A stretch of DNA of 64,000 nucleotides, from the NCBI GenBank assembly GCA_921293015.1, contig OV121081.1:45347877-45411876 (forward strand). The letters run 5' to 3'. Every line of letters starts with the position of its first letter. Within the stretch, counting starts at the first letter, position 1. Position numbers and translations under genes: made by a program. Shown here in pieces: positions 48,465-60,299 of the stretch. The notes below the pieces were generated by a model, which worked only from the letters and a program-made list of their open reading frames with translations, was not told where the DNA came from and made no database searches. This DNA comes from Phorcus lineatus. Its lineage: Eukaryota; Mollusca; Gastropoda; Trochida; Trochidae.

Positions 48465-48575
48465 CTAGCGAACCCATGGATGGTACTGTGCTGAAATTCA
48501 GTGTAGCATTATACCCGGCTGAACAGTTCTCTACTGCAGATCTAGACAAAGTTGCCAAACCCGTGATGGGATCAT
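48465..48575 (-). repeat. SINE fragment
   Basis: Against the minus-strand SINE at 16862-17165 it shares TAGCGAACCCATGG, CTGAAATTCAGTGTAGCATT, AACAGTTCTCTACTGCAGAT, GACAAAGTTGCC and GTGATGGGAT. The tRNA-like head is lost after the B-box region (GATCATAATT) and the tail is missing. It lies directly upstream of the tyrosine-recombinase element. Confidence 0.65.
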
Positions 48576-48618
48576 AATTGGAAAGGATATATGTATTTAC
48601 TGTGGGGTAAATACGTTT

Positions 48619-48750
48619 ACGATTGGTTATGCGGCGAAGTTAGGTGCACGTGAAAATGAAGCAGTCACGTGACACAGGTGTAGTGAAAGGTCGAAGTGGT
48701 TTGTCACGTCATCCGAGCCTTCGCTTCACACGGCGAACGTAGCTTCTTTT
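48619..48750 (+). repeat. Left direct repeat of the tyrosine-recombinase element
   Basis: 132 bases matching 50422-50545. It contains a CACGTG palindrome (within GTCACGTGACA) that is changed in the right copy. The gag-like frame starts 31 bases after its end, at an ATG at 48781. Confidence 0.75.
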
Positions 48751-48780
48751 GTGCTGTTTTTGTTAGTTAGAGCCGCTATT

Positions 48781-49430
48781 ATGGAGTCAGAAGATGAATT
48801 CCCCAACCCTAGGGAGGAAACAGATAAAAACGTTGGAAAGGAGAAAGATCAAGAAACGGTCGAAGGGTATGAAGTTTTCAACCTGTTTAAATCTTATATG
48901 GATTGTAAACTGAAATCCTTTAAGAAGGAGATTGTAGAAGAGACCTAGGCATGTGCTTCTGGCAATAGTGATAAGGCGTTGAAACTTATTGACTCCTCCA
49001 ATTTCAGGGAATCATCGGCAATACAAATTTAATGCTGGTATCTTGGACAAAGTTTGTTCAGCTGTTAAATAACTTAAACGAACGGAAGAATTATAGCCGT
49101 CTGGCCGACAGGTCTCCTTCACGATGGGTTGTGATCTGATCTAATTCGGAAGAGGAGAGGAAATTTGAGAAGGCGGAGTCCAAAGCTCAACGTAGAAAGC
49201 GCGTTACCGTCACGTGTTAGAGGCCACCTTGTATCTTCTAAATATCCTAATCCAGCTAGCCAGTTTGTTCCGCGGATTTCTCAGAACCAAACCTCTCCGA
49301 GTTTACGAGATCAACCAAAGAAAAACCCCACTTCCGAATAAGAAATGTTATTTTTGTGGAGTCTTTGGACACTGGAGAGTTTCCTGTCCCCTCGCCGGTG
49401 CCCAGAGGGCAGGGCAATGTACTATGAATG
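48781..49430 (+). pseudogene. Gag-like ORF with CCHC zinc knuckle
   Basis: The frame from the ATG at 48781 begins MESEDEFPNPREETDKN and continues FNLFKSYMDCKLKSFKKEIV before a stop near 48946. Later pieces in other frames (YKFNAGILDKVCSAV near 49024-49070, and a segment before 49200) continue the similarity. At 49346-49387 comes CYFCGVFGHWRVSC, a CX2CX4HX4C zinc knuckle followed by a proline. An acidic start, FxxYMDxKxxxxK and a final C..C..FGHW...CP knuckle are what I know from the first ORF of animal DIRS-type elements. At least two frameshifts and several stops break it. Confidence 0.65.
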
Positions 49431-49679
49431 TAATATACTACCTTTGGTAAGGTTATGCAACGATTGTTTCAGGTGACGGGACTTTTCATGAGGTTCATGA
49501 GGTCACAAACCGGCGGTTTGACCCGAGTCCTCGCACATTATGCAGATTCGTATTATCGGAATTCGGACATGGATAGTTCAAAGGATTTTAGAGACATGTT
49601 TTCTTCGGGTATTTGGAAGCCAGAAGGGCCAGTTGGTTGATCCGGAGCTTTTAAAGGAGGTGGGATATATGCCTGAGTT

Positions 49680-50418
49680 AATTTGTTGTTGAATTCTAAG
49701 CCATCAACTACAGTTTCAAAGTGCATTAGATGTTTTAATAAATGGAAACAATGGTGCATAAAACATCCAGACAGCCTTTTCATGTTGCTATTTAATTAAC
49801 TTCCCTATTAAGGGTGGGGAAAAGTCCCCTTCAATTGTTGAAGTTATTTACGGAATACGTTGGGCTCATGAGATGGGGTGTGAGGCCGACCCCTGTCAGA
49901 ATGATTTGATTATCAATATTCTCGAAGCAGCCTCACGCTCTTGTAGTACACCTGTTAATAAGAAATAACCCACAGGCTCTGATTTGCTGAAAAAGTTGTA
50001 TCTAACATTGGGGGAAAGTTCGTCTCTACTTGATTTGAGATTTTTGACTATGTCAGTTTGTCATTTGCAGGGTTTGTTTTCAGAGTTTCTGAGTTCAAGG
50101 ATGAATCCATGACAATTTTTCTTGAACAGAGCAAAATGGATATTAATAGGGAAGGGTGACACGTTCTTATTGCTTCAACCGGAACAGATCTGCGTCCTGT
50201 AAATATGTGAAGATATTTCAATGCAGGCAATATTACTCTAAGGAATATGTGTTTCGCCAATTGTCTTTTTGCAAGTCAATGTTATGTCCTTAAGGGTAGT
50301 AAGCCTTGTCACATACCAGAGCTAGAGAAATATTTATGGAAATATTCAAATTCATTGGCAAAGATGTGTCAAATATAGGACTTTGTAGATTTCGTTCAGG
50401 AGGAGCGAGCGCAATACG
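49680..50418 (+). pseudogene. Tyrosine recombinase relic
   Basis: The core-binding part shows IRCFNKWKQWCIKHPDS and, after a frameshift, SPSIVEVIYGIRWAHEMGCE and NILEAASRS. The catalytic part shows GSDLLKKLYLTLGESSSLLD and LRFLTM, then FLEQSKMDINREG (the strand with the conserved lysine). It ends near RFRSGGASAI at 50384-50414, in the place of the HxxR motif, with the histidine changed. The final H/W and nucleophilic tyrosine are missing because the right direct repeat begins at 50422. Such enzymes integrate DIRS-type elements. This one cannot. Confidence 0.7.
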
Positions 50419-50421
50419 GTA

Positions 50422-50545
50422 ACGATTGGTCATGCGGCGAAGTTGGGTGCAGGTGAAAATGATGCAGTCACATGTAGTAGAAAGGTCGAAGTGGTTTGTC
50501 ACGTCATTCGGGCCTTCGCTTCACACGGCGAATGAAGTTTCTTTT
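50422..50545 (+). repeat. Right direct repeat of the tyrosine-recombinase element
   Basis: 124 bases matching 48619-48750 with scattered differences and an 8-base shortening around CAGTCACATGTAGTAG. It starts within a few bases of the point where the recombinase is cut off. Confidence 0.75.
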
Positions 50546-50759
50546 ATTTCAAGAATGTTATTCTTTAAGATAGAATATCGATTCTGGTATAGTATCCTGG
50601 AGGATACATTGAGGAGTTCATAGCTTCAGCTATGACAGATTGACTAAAATAAAGTAAATATTATAATCTATAAACAGTTTATTTGAACTTAGTCCCTTTC
50701 GAACTTCTGTAAAAAAAATTGCGTAAAGTACTTAATCTATCTTTCATGTTCTAATCACT

Positions 50760-51160
50760 TTAAGGATTGCATTAGAATTTTATAATGGAAACTAAAGTTA
50801 TCTGGGTTTTTGACATGACGTTTGCTGCATGTGGTACCCAAGGCGTTGAAATTTGACATGGGCAAAATCGGCATGAACAGCTCTTAACATGCCTAGCAAA
50901 TGGAAATGAAATGTGAAATATAACAGGCTCTGACTTGAGGCAATGAAAACATGTTGCAATCAAGCAGAGCTACTTTTCTTTGTTGAAATTCTGAAATGTT
51001 CCCATGTGTAGTCTACTCGTGTGAATGAAGGTGACGCACACAGCAAATATCCGTGATATAACAGTTACAGTTGTCTGAGGACTGTATGGCCTGGGGCATT
51101 CTGTTCTGTCCATTTCATCATTTACATTTTGATCGTACACAACACACTCACCAACCATAC
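50760..51160. repeat. Old dispersed repeat, copy 1
   Basis: It aligns collinearly with 60300-60665: GATTGCAT.AG, ATGGAAACT.AAGTTA, CCAA(A/G)GCGTT, ACATGCCT, GACTTG.GGCAATGA, AGAGCTACTTTTCTTTGT, GTGTGAATGAAGG and ATTT.GTTCGTAC-like sequence. Identity is moderate. Neither copy keeps an open frame. Confidence 0.65.
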
Positions 51161-51429
51161 ATACTCGGCGGATCTTTGGAGTTGGATTTGATTACTTTGG
51201 CTGTGTAAATTAAGGAAAAAATACTCTCGCCAGTTGAGAGCGTAAAGGAAATCATACATCAACGAATTCAGATGGTAAAATTTGAAGCACTATCTGATTC
51301 AGCGTGTTTGAAGAGGATATATGCTCATTTATCTTCGAAAACGTCGACCAATCGCATCTCGGACAAGCTCGATAGGATCAATACAAATCAAGCAAGCTTA
51401 AGTTTTATTGTTTTCTCTTGAATTTTAAA

Positions 51430-52470
51430 AGGAGGGAACTCGTTCTTTACAAACGAAGTTTTCGGGGGATAAAGAAATGACCTCCGTCCGTCCTCTTATG
51501 CGTCTGTCTGTTCCTTTGTGAGTGAGAACCAATAAGGTGTTCCTCATTCGAACTTTGTATAAATAGCATATATGTAGCGGTGCCTCTTGGGGTTTTCAAA
51601 CTCTTCCTACCCCAACATACATGTACATGTGTTAAATGGGTAAATGTAGTTAACTTTGAAAGATGGTTCTAACTGATAATAAGAAGTGCTTTTGCACGAG
51701 CATGGAACCTTCTTCACGTCTCCGTCTTGGTTTTTAACGGCGAAAAAGGAAGTTGATTCAATGAATGCCTAATCCTTGACACCATGATTACTGAACGGAT
51801 TTGGTGTAAGTGTGAATAGCTTTCAGGACAGTCTGGGACAGACATGTAATGTTATAAGGTGCGCAAGTCGTCAAATGCCAAATGAAAACGTGATGTGAAA
51901 AATACATGTTCCTTGTCAATCAGATGTTAAGAGCTGGAAAACTACTAAATACAATAAAGGGAACAAAATCCAACCAATTGCGAGTCAGTTTGATTTTGAG
52001 AGTCAATACATGATAATTCCTGTTTAATGTGTATGTAGCTCAAAGGAAACAGATCGTCAAATGTTTTAAATTTGATTTATAAGGTACGATTTCAAGAAAA
52101 CAAAGTATCTTGATAGTTTTATCAACAACCGGACGCTGTCCTCCATAATTACCTCATTATATTTTCGTCCACTTATTTGACGTTAGCTTGCCCATTATGG
52201 TAAAGGGGGGTGGGACTTTATTGTAAGCGTTGTTTGTTGTCCTCAAGAGCAAAGAGTCAATTTAGATGTTAATGTAGCGATATGCTTGCTATGTCAACCG
52301 AATAAATTATATACAAGCAGAGTGGGTTATATCCCCTGCCAATAGTAAACAGTATTGCAGATTGTGTTTCTGAGTATATAGTAACTTTCAATAAGATTGG
52401 AATAAAAGTTTTTGACTCTTGGTCCGGAAAACCCAAAAACTTCGTTTCACGGGGATAAATTAAACGTTAG
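51430..52470 (+). repeat. Dispersed repeat with CCGTCCGTCC head
   Basis: The left end has CTCGTTCTTTACAAACGAAG, then TTTTCGGGGGATAAAGAAAT and CCTCCGTCCGTCC. The right end contains, inverted, AAACGAAGTTTTTGGGTTTT near 52425-52450, so the termini are partly inverted. The middle (51660-51900) contains CTTTTGCACGAGCATGGA and AAATGAAAACGTGATGTGA, which resemble 56430-56650. No protein is recognisable. Boundaries are uncertain. Confidence 0.45.
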
Positions 52471-52729
52471 ATATTAATTAATTAATTTACATGGACACAC
52501 AGTTATTGAACCTTTTGAAAAATACTTGAGTTAACAATAATAATGAACTGACTCATAGTCACGAATCGTGGTATTCAACTACAATTGTTTGTGCAAATAA
52601 TTGACCTAGTGAACCAAGAAACGTTTTAAATGAATGAAAATTATTCATTACGGAGCATTTCTTCATAATAATTGTCTTAGAAACTTCAAATGTGGTATGA
52701 ATGTTACCTTTTTGGTGTAGATGTGCCTT

Positions 52730-53270
52730 TTATTAGTTAAAGTCTTGACCGGCTCATAACTTCTTAACTAATCACCTGATTTAGATCAAATTTGGTATGG
52801 AGATATATAATTCAGACAGTGTGTCCTTTTCATTATTTTTTAATATTAATAAAATATAACTTTTAAAAAGGATGACTGTTAAAAAAACTGTTTTAAGTCT
52901 CAAGTTTCATATCTGGCTCATAGCTGTTTACCTAATCATCTTATTTTAATCAAATTATATGATATATGATATGAAGAATAAACATTAGAGGGTCACAAAT
53001 TTATAAATAAAAATCCCAACCAGCAAAGGAGTCTTTCTAGGCCCCTTGCTTCTGGAGAAGTTCAAATTAGGTTTTTAGGGAGTTGTATATGTGGCCTTTA
53101 CCTGGGGTCACAACATTTGCAAGTATAAGACTTCACTAACCGAGAAGCCTGTAGACAAGATTTCCAATATCCTGAGTCAACGGTTCCTGAGAAGAAGACG
53201 AAATAGTGAAAAGTTTACGGACAGACGGACTGACATTGGACGATCGGGCCAATGAGCCAAAACTTCACAT
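52730..53270 (+). repeat. Dispersed repeat (AGGTTT/CGGACGGA family), copy 3
   Basis: It starts with two related blocks (CCGGCTCATAACTTCTTAAC and TCTGGCTCATAGCTGTTTAC). It then shows CCCTTGCTTCTGGAGAAG, TTAGGTTTTTAGGGAGTTGT, GGGGTCAC, CCGAGAAGCCTGTAGACAAG, ATCCTGAGTCAACGGTTCCT and AGAAGACGAAATAGTGAAAA. It ends GTTTACGGACAGACGGACTG and GCCAATGAGCCAAAAC. It matches 17270-17800 in order and orientation and includes more of the 5' part. Confidence 0.72.
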
Positions 53271-55761
53271 TACGATGATTTTGCTCAAGAGAATGGCTGT
53301 ATAAGGATGCCCCTTCAGGGCTTGAATGGACTTCTGAAAACTGTAACAGCTTCAGTGTTTAGTTAGAGTGCTTTCGACATCTTGGTTTTATTTGTCAAAT
53401 TTTCAAAGAAATCGTACGAAAATGATTTTGTAAATGTGGTAATTTATTCCATATTAAATAGGAGAGAAACTACATATCTACTTATGCCCATCAGTATGTT
53501 AAGACTTGCACGTTGTTTCAGAGTAATATCGACATATCCACTTTAATTTTTACTAAATACATTACATAACTCGTGGGGTTTGTTTATAAAATGTTTTCAC
53601 TCAGAAAGCTTTGTACCATTTCGCTCGTGAATAAATAAAAACCCATAAAGACATTGAGTTTTATTTGAGTTGATGTTCTATACACACCCATATGTAAATC
53701 AAAAGAATCTCCGTAGTAGAGAAATAGTAAGAAAATTACTGCGCACCTGACTCAAGGCAACGTGCGGAAATTTTCATTATGAAAATCGAGAACAGGCCAC
53801 TTCCTTAATGAACTCATGTTGACTATGATCGAGCTTTTATCTTATTTCAAATTAATTTTAATAATGATTCATGCACTAAACAAAGAAAATTCAATCACCT
53901 GTGTCCATAGATTTCTAATCATTATTGAACACGTTTTCCTTGTCATCGAAGTCATAATCAGAAGCGATTAAGTTAGAGATACGGCACAAAACAGAATGAC
54001 CTTTGATAAAAGAAAATTTTCTTAGAAGTTCGACAGGTTAGTGACATAGCAAACAAATGGTCTATAAAAGAAGGACTTTTCTCATAATCAATACTATATG
54101 ATATTTGGGCTTCTTTCTGAATTGCTTGTTCGAGATTTTAACATACTTTCTAAGTAACAAAATCTTCACATGCTAATTATCATTAAATATTGATTTCATC
54201 TAATCCTACAGATGAATACTTCAGGAGTGTTCTTTCGCTTCTTTGATATTTTGAAATATATTTGAATGTTTTGTTGGATTATATTGAATTAAAAAGGTTA
54301 AGTTGTGACAAGTTTAAAAAGTGATATTGTCTACTTGAATTTATTTAAGTTGATCTCTAATGACTATAATTGGGGTTTTTTCTTGAAGTGACGTGGAAGG
54401 AAGTTCTTACAAGTTGGGAAGCCGAGGACAGAAGCTGATTTATCAATGCTCAGATAAGCGTTGATAAGAAAGTCTCGACTTCGAAAATCAGAGCCAGAAA
54501 GTCATAAACCTTGTAAATTCCCTTTATATAAAGTTTTCTCATCGTTTTCATTATTGCAGACTGTGTCTTGTAAAAATCTTCATAATTGACGAGTTTTGTT
54601 ATGTTTGAGTCATCTATTTGAAACAGTTAAAGGATTACTATCGTTTTTACTCTTTGCATGTTATACAAATGTTACAAAAAAGCAAATAAAAATACAAAGC
54701 AAATTAAACTGGTGGAAAAATCTTCCCCCGCTTTACTTTAGATTACACCAGTCTGTCTCTATCAACCGGTCTATGGCGATTTGTCACAGCTGCCTGAACG
54801 TCAAGTACAGACAAATTAGGGAAATGCGCTAAGGCCTATCTTGGCAAGTCATTGTCTCTTGCGCAAATGTAGATAATGCGTACGCGCATGGGCGTTGTTA
54901 TTCACTTGGTTTTTTTGTCCTTATGTTTGACCTTAAATGGCCAAATCTTACAATACAAAAAAAATGGAAATTTGAATGTTACCAATCGGGTGGAGATGTG
55001 TCCTTAAGTGGCTAAAACTCCTAGATGCAAATTGTCCTTTAAATCATGACAAAAACAGCAAAAATATGATCATATATATGACTTAACAGTGAGGTGTATG
55101 GTTTTAGAATGAACAAAACATCAAAACGAACGTACCCAAGAGAACGATTTGATATGGAGAATTGCGAAACTAGTCTACGTTCCGAATAAACATTATCAGT
55201 TGTAAACTACAATTGACAAACTTCTGCTATTTACAAAGGAAAACGAAAACAAATTTATTCATAAAAACCACAACAATCGATTTTGAAGTATTTAAAAAAC
55301 GTTTAGGTTACCATATATGCATTGTTATACTGTGCATACAATGTTTATATTTGTCATTTCTGTCCATATTAACACCTCTGAAGTTGATAAAATTCACCTC
55401 AATGCGCCCCAGCGTCATATCGTTGTGTGGAGGTTAGTGTGTCTCCGTGACCCTAAAAGCTACGAAACTTTGGCCGTTCATAATGTTGCTTACCATCTCT
55501 TAGTTGAACTTTCTTTCTCTTTCCCTCCCTTTGGTGATCTGTGTACTCTCCATTGGATGGCAACATCCAACATGTGAAATAGCACGTTAAACCCTATTTT
55601 GTCATTCACACACTCGAAACAAAAATAAATATTGAGTTTTAGGAGATTTGGTTATGTTTAAGTACAAATGAGTTTATTGTGTGGAGAATTACAGTTGGCA
55701 AAAAGTTTTAGTTAGCCGGGTGGGCAGCTATGCGGTTGGTAAAGTGATGCCCTTGGCACAT
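53271..55761. other. AT-rich intergenic, nothing recognised
   Basis: 54760-54841 shares CTCTATCAACCGGT and GGCCTATCTTGGC with 10510-10700. No gene supported. The open frames at 55213-55577 look accidental. Confidence 0.45.
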
Positions 55762-55906
55762 AATTCGAAATATAGCGTAACCAGCTTACTGTCGTCGCGA
55801 CGTCTTCTACCGTCGTACTGCCTTTGGGTTGTCCCAATTCGAAGAATAGCGTAAAAAGCTTACTATCGTCACGTCTTCTACCGTCTTACTGCCCTTGGGA
55901 TGTCTT
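55762..55906. repeat. 74-base tandem duplication
   Basis: Units at 55762 and 55836 share AATTCGAA, TAGCGTAA, AGCTTACT(G/A)TCGTC, ACGTCTTCTACCGTC, TACTGCC and TTGGG. The sequence just upstream (GTGGGCAGCTATGCGGTTGG, TAAAG..GCCCTTGGCACATA, ATTCGAA) vaguely resembles a tRNA-like SINE head. Confidence 0.8.
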
Positions 55907-58283
55907 CGTACAGACTGTACGCTGACGGCTTTCGTTGACTATGAATAGCTTGAGATTGTTAACGATTGTAAAGTCAGTTGAACAATTGTAATTTGGCCAA
56001 AACCTGACTGAAGTCTGACATTCACATTAGCATGGTCTAACTACGCCATTTGTTACTTTACTCTATGCCGCACAGCATTCGTAGATTGTTTGTAGAACAC
56101 TGACAGCCTGAAAACATTGTCTTGTCCACGAACTTGTTACGCAACTTTTCATTGATAACCATATTTACCCATACAAGGGAAGATTCATGTATACAGCAAT
56201 CGTATATCGCCCACGTGATATCACTTAAAATCGCGTTTCCCTCTGGCGACAACGAAATTACTTCAGATGCTAATTGCTTTTTCTCACCCAAAGAAGGGCA
56301 AAATCGTACAAAACTCAAAGTTTTACTTCGAGCCGACAACGTTTGTCATATTAGGGACAGCGTGACCCAACCCTTATAGCATACAAATGGAACCGAAAAA
56401 CAAAAATGAGGGATCTGAATTGATAATTAGATGTGCCTTTGCAGGAGCATGGATGCTCTTCGCAGACTTTGAATTCGTTTCCAATGGCATGGACTGAAGT
56501 TGGTTAAGTGATTCTAAATCATTAACACAACAGAGCCAGAACGGAGGTGATGTGAACGCTGAATGAATAAATACCTTATGTCGGTCTTGGCGAGTCATCT
56601 TATTTTGTAGGGTGAAAGAATCGTTGGTAAATGGAAACGTGATGTGTGTTATACCTACATGTAGTAGTAAAGAGTTACAGTGTTCGAAAACTGCACTTTA
56701 CCACCATATCGATAATTGGCAAGGCAAAAAATATTCATAACTTTTTGGGGTTGAAGCTTTTTCTTTTTAAACTTTTTATACAGATACAAATCAATACAGA
56801 AAATGTGAGAATTAGCACTCTTGGTGTATAATTTTAATGTGAATATGTTAAAGACTGTAAGAATTTTTGTCAACCACTTACATTATTGATAAGCATACTT
56901 ATTTGTATCAGTAGTACAGTTATTTGATGTACAAGCTCGATTTTGATGTAAACAAGTGTGTATTTCTCCGGACAAAGGACCAATTGAGATGGAAACGTAA
57001 CTGAATACTTCATTACATACATCATATCATCAATTATTAACCAATACCTGCTACCTGTGATATTCAGTTTGAATACCTTATACGCACAGGACCTTTAAAT
57101 CTATACATTATTGAATTAGAATAAGATCGCATTCCTTTAAACGAATCGAGCTATAACAGAACATTGTTTGTATTTTCATGTCAAGAGTTTACTTATGAAA
57201 GTATCAAGACATGATTTTGTTAGAAATAAATGGATTTTTGTCATTCTTCATCCAAATCATTGCGTCATTGCATTAATTCAGAAATATGAAACCCAAAATA
57301 TCAATGATAAACACATTCTCCATTGAATTGTAAAACTGTATTAGTTTCCGCTGTCATATACATGAAGAATATCTTATGAGACACGTCACAACGCATTGAT
57401 TATGGTTTTAAATCATGAAGTATCGATTCTTGTAAGCTTGATTCCTGTAAATGTATAATGAATGTGCATAACAATTCTTCGTCACTGTTCTCCCACATCC
57501 CTTATGGCGATATGCTATGCGAACTGTGATTTAAGAACTGCACTATTTTTAATATCATGTCCTTTTGAGCTCGAGTTGTGTTATGTATGTAAAAGGGTTT
57601 ATGCCAATTACTTTTCTCGTTACTTACTGATGTTGATGTGAGCAATTTGACACCTCGAATGTTGTTAAAACCACACCGCTTCCTCCTATAAGTATCTGTA
57701 CTGTTCTATAATCAAATAAACATAAGCAAAAGTAAATATTTCTAGTTCCTATTTATCGTTCCAACTTTGTATTCATTGAACAAAACCAATTAGTCAATTG
57801 GCTGTTACTTCCCTGACAGCGTTTAGAACCGAAATGGTACTCGTTGGATCATAAAGCTTTGGTTAAAGTAAAGCTTACAAACGAATAAATTTGTCAAAAG
57901 AAAACACAACTTGACGAAAATGTTGAAGTTGATTCAGGAAGTTATATATTTCGTATCTATCCGTGTACAGTTGTACAGAAAACCATGAAGCTTTTAATCA
58001 TTCACAAATCTTCAATAAATAACCATCATTTTTTTAACATTTTTGCTTCGATAATATTGATTAAGTGACGATGTGTAACTACCCCTTTCTATCTTTAAGG
58101 ACAGTTCACAGAAGAACTGCAGCTGCATTGGTTTTACATCTGCTTCAAAAATAGTGACTGAGACCAATCAAGAATCTTGGCAGATATGCTTGTTATTATG
58201 CATACTGATGTGATTTTGTACTCCCTAGAGTCCTCATGTTCTGTCAAATCCATTTATAAAGCAGAATAGGGCGCGAATTAGAA
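55907..58283. other. Intergenic, nothing recognised
   Basis: 56410-56660 loosely resembles the middle of the repeat at 51430-52470. Open frames at 56058-56379 overlap on opposite strands with no known domain. Confidence 0.45.
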
Positions 58284-58442
58284 GATAAATAGTTGCATTT
58301 GTAAATTTCAGGATTCAATGTTATTCAACACCCGCAAATTTAGTACAAAACCGACGGCGTTAGCCGGAGGTTTTTAACGCTTAAATTTGCGGGCGTTGAA
58401 TAACAATGAATCCCGGAAATTTTACAAGCGCAACTATTTATC
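58284..58442. repeat. 159-base near-perfect hairpin (inverted repeat)
   Basis: The left arm 58284-58342 and right arm 58382-58442 are reverse complements over about 60 bases with a few differences (for example GATAAATAGTTGC at both outer ends and CCCGCAAATTTA at the inner ends). The 39-base centre itself folds: AAAACC with GGTTTT, and CGGC with GCCG around GTTA. It may be a foldback MITE. No target duplication was found. Confidence 0.85.
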
Positions 58443-60299
58443 GATATGGTAACTTGACCGTTAGTTATTAGAAGTTTAAGAGCGAACTCTGTTTTTGCGT
58501 ACTTATTTTTGTGTGGAAAGGACTTTGCGATTGTTCTTTTTCTGTCAGAGGTGAGATAAGGTCTAGCTAATGTGAATTTCCGGCATTATTTACATTACAA
58601 ACATCGTTGTGATAATAGCACATAGTGGCATTCGTAACAGCGAAACACTACATAAGGCTTGTTTAAATCGAAACCGAAATCAACAATTATAAAGCTCGTA
58701 GAAAAATATCGTAAAACCCCGAGTACAAAAGTCTTGAACTAGCCCACAACCATTTTGACAGCGACGCAAACATTGTGACGTCAAAACGGTTGGCCTTTGT
58801 GACGTCATACCATGGGAACGGTATTCGAAAGAAGGCGGCCCATGAAACTTGGACCAAGTAAGCCAGTTGAAAATATTTTCCTTCTTCAAAATAAATCATA
58901 TTAAAGTGTATTTGTGATATCTATAGGTAGACACAATACAAAAAAGGACAAAAACAACTGTCAAATAGGAGTACGGCACGAATTTTCTAAGAAACTGGAA
59001 AATTAAAACTTGATTCGGGCCTGCACTAGTGAACATGTTATATCAATTCGCGGTGACTCGCCTTTGCTAATTTGCGGGTATTAATTGTCATTCATCATAG
59101 GGTAATTTTTTCGAATCGACCAATCAGAAACGAGCATACAACGAAGTCATGTTACAATTGTCTTTCAATTGCATCATCTTACAAAAGAAGTTACATGATA
59201 ATGATCATGCCTTATATCTAGATCTGTGTCTATTTGTTTTTGTGCTATTCGAAAATGTTATTCTGAGGAGGTAAACATTTTCTGTGGCTGTTTCTTTGAA
59301 CAATAACGTATAGTTTACAATGGTTTATAAAAGCTATTTTTCAAACTGCAGTATCATGTAACAGACTTCTATTGGTGAGAAACGGCAAACATTTTATAAC
59401 TGTTAATCATTTTCATCTTTACTCCCACCTTAAGTTCCCATCAATGAAACAAACTGAAAACTGAGTTTGAATCTTCATGTGTATCATGAGTGAGTTTTTA
59501 TTTTGTAAGCGCGCCAAGTGAATGTTATTCTGCTGTGTTCTTTAATTTTAAGGGAAACGAAAACATGTTTTCATCTCTAGTAAATAAAACTGAAGGAAGT
59601 GTGACTCGGGACATCTATTGCGAGTTCTATACTCACTGTACAAACTTTGTTTTGTTCTATCCATTTGAGGATTTGGTGACAAATAAGAGTTAGGATTATT
59701 ATTTCTAAAAACGTTTCAAGACGAAGGAAAACATTACCCATCTATTACGTAACCCCCGAGTACTTAACAATTCATTATAACCTCTTATGTGTACGGGAAT
59801 TGCGACACTTTCCTTCCATCTATATCATAGGGATGAGTATAATGTGCTTTGAAAAAGTTTTGTAAATTGTAAAAGGATCTGTTCCTTTGTGAGGAAAAGC
59901 AAAATTAAGCCAGGATCAGTCACATCCAGTTTGAATTAATAACAATGATGTTTGTCCGTGGATGTTACCTTGAATATTATTTCTTTGATTTCTACTTTAA
60001 AAATAAAATATGTTCAGAATCTCAAGAATCTCAGAATAAGTTAAAGAATACTCAACACCAGGCAAATTTCACTTGTGCATCTAATTAGAAGTCAAAGTAT
60101 AACTTGTAAATGAGTTTTCTCAAGTAATTAAAGACACTGCAATATGGCTTAGGTAGAACGAAAACGCATAGTATGTCGCCATAATTTGTAAATAAATAGT
60201 AGAATTTAATTTAATAAATAACTGTTTTTAATAGTTTTAAGTAGTTTTTTTATATTATAAGATTTTGTTCGGAACGTTATTTACTATGCCAATTAATTG
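58443..60299. other. Intergenic with paired CRE motifs
   Basis: Apart from the two CRE palindromes near 58776-58807 there is no supported gene. ATTTGCGGGTATTAATTGTC near 59079 echoes the hairpin arm sequence, so the surrounding DNA may belong to the same repeat. Confidence 0.4.
58776..58807. promoter_or_regulatory. Two perfect CRE palindromes (TGACGTCA)
   Basis: TGACGTCA occurs at 58776-58783 and again at 58800-58807, with centres 24 bases apart. This is the consensus cAMP-response element bound by CREB/ATF factors in animals. No gene is identifiable nearby, so they could also be part of a repeat. Confidence 0.45.

Larger units (their letters stand above)
48619..50545 (+). mobile_element. 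Gutted tyrosine-recombinase retroelement (DIRS/Ngaro-like)
   Basis: Direct repeats of about 130 bases (48619-48750 and 50422-50545) flank a gag-like region with a zinc knuckle and then a tyrosine recombinase relic. Both repeats share CGATTGG, GCGGCGAAGTT, GAAAGGTCGAAGTGGTTTGT, CACGTCAT and CTTCGCTTCACACGGCGAA. The order gag, then recombinase with nothing recognisable of reverse transcriptase, RNase H or methyltransferase between, indicates a large internal deletion. Direct rather than inverted terminal repeats fit the Ngaro-like split-repeat layout or LTR-like ends. Stop codons and frameshifts throughout show that it is dead. Confidence 0.75.

Noticed and set aside
48619..50545. An ordinary LTR retrotransposon
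   Set aside because: There is no primer-binding site, protease, reverse transcriptase or integrase core. The recognisable enzyme is a tyrosine recombinase, so a DIRS/Ngaro-like origin fits better.
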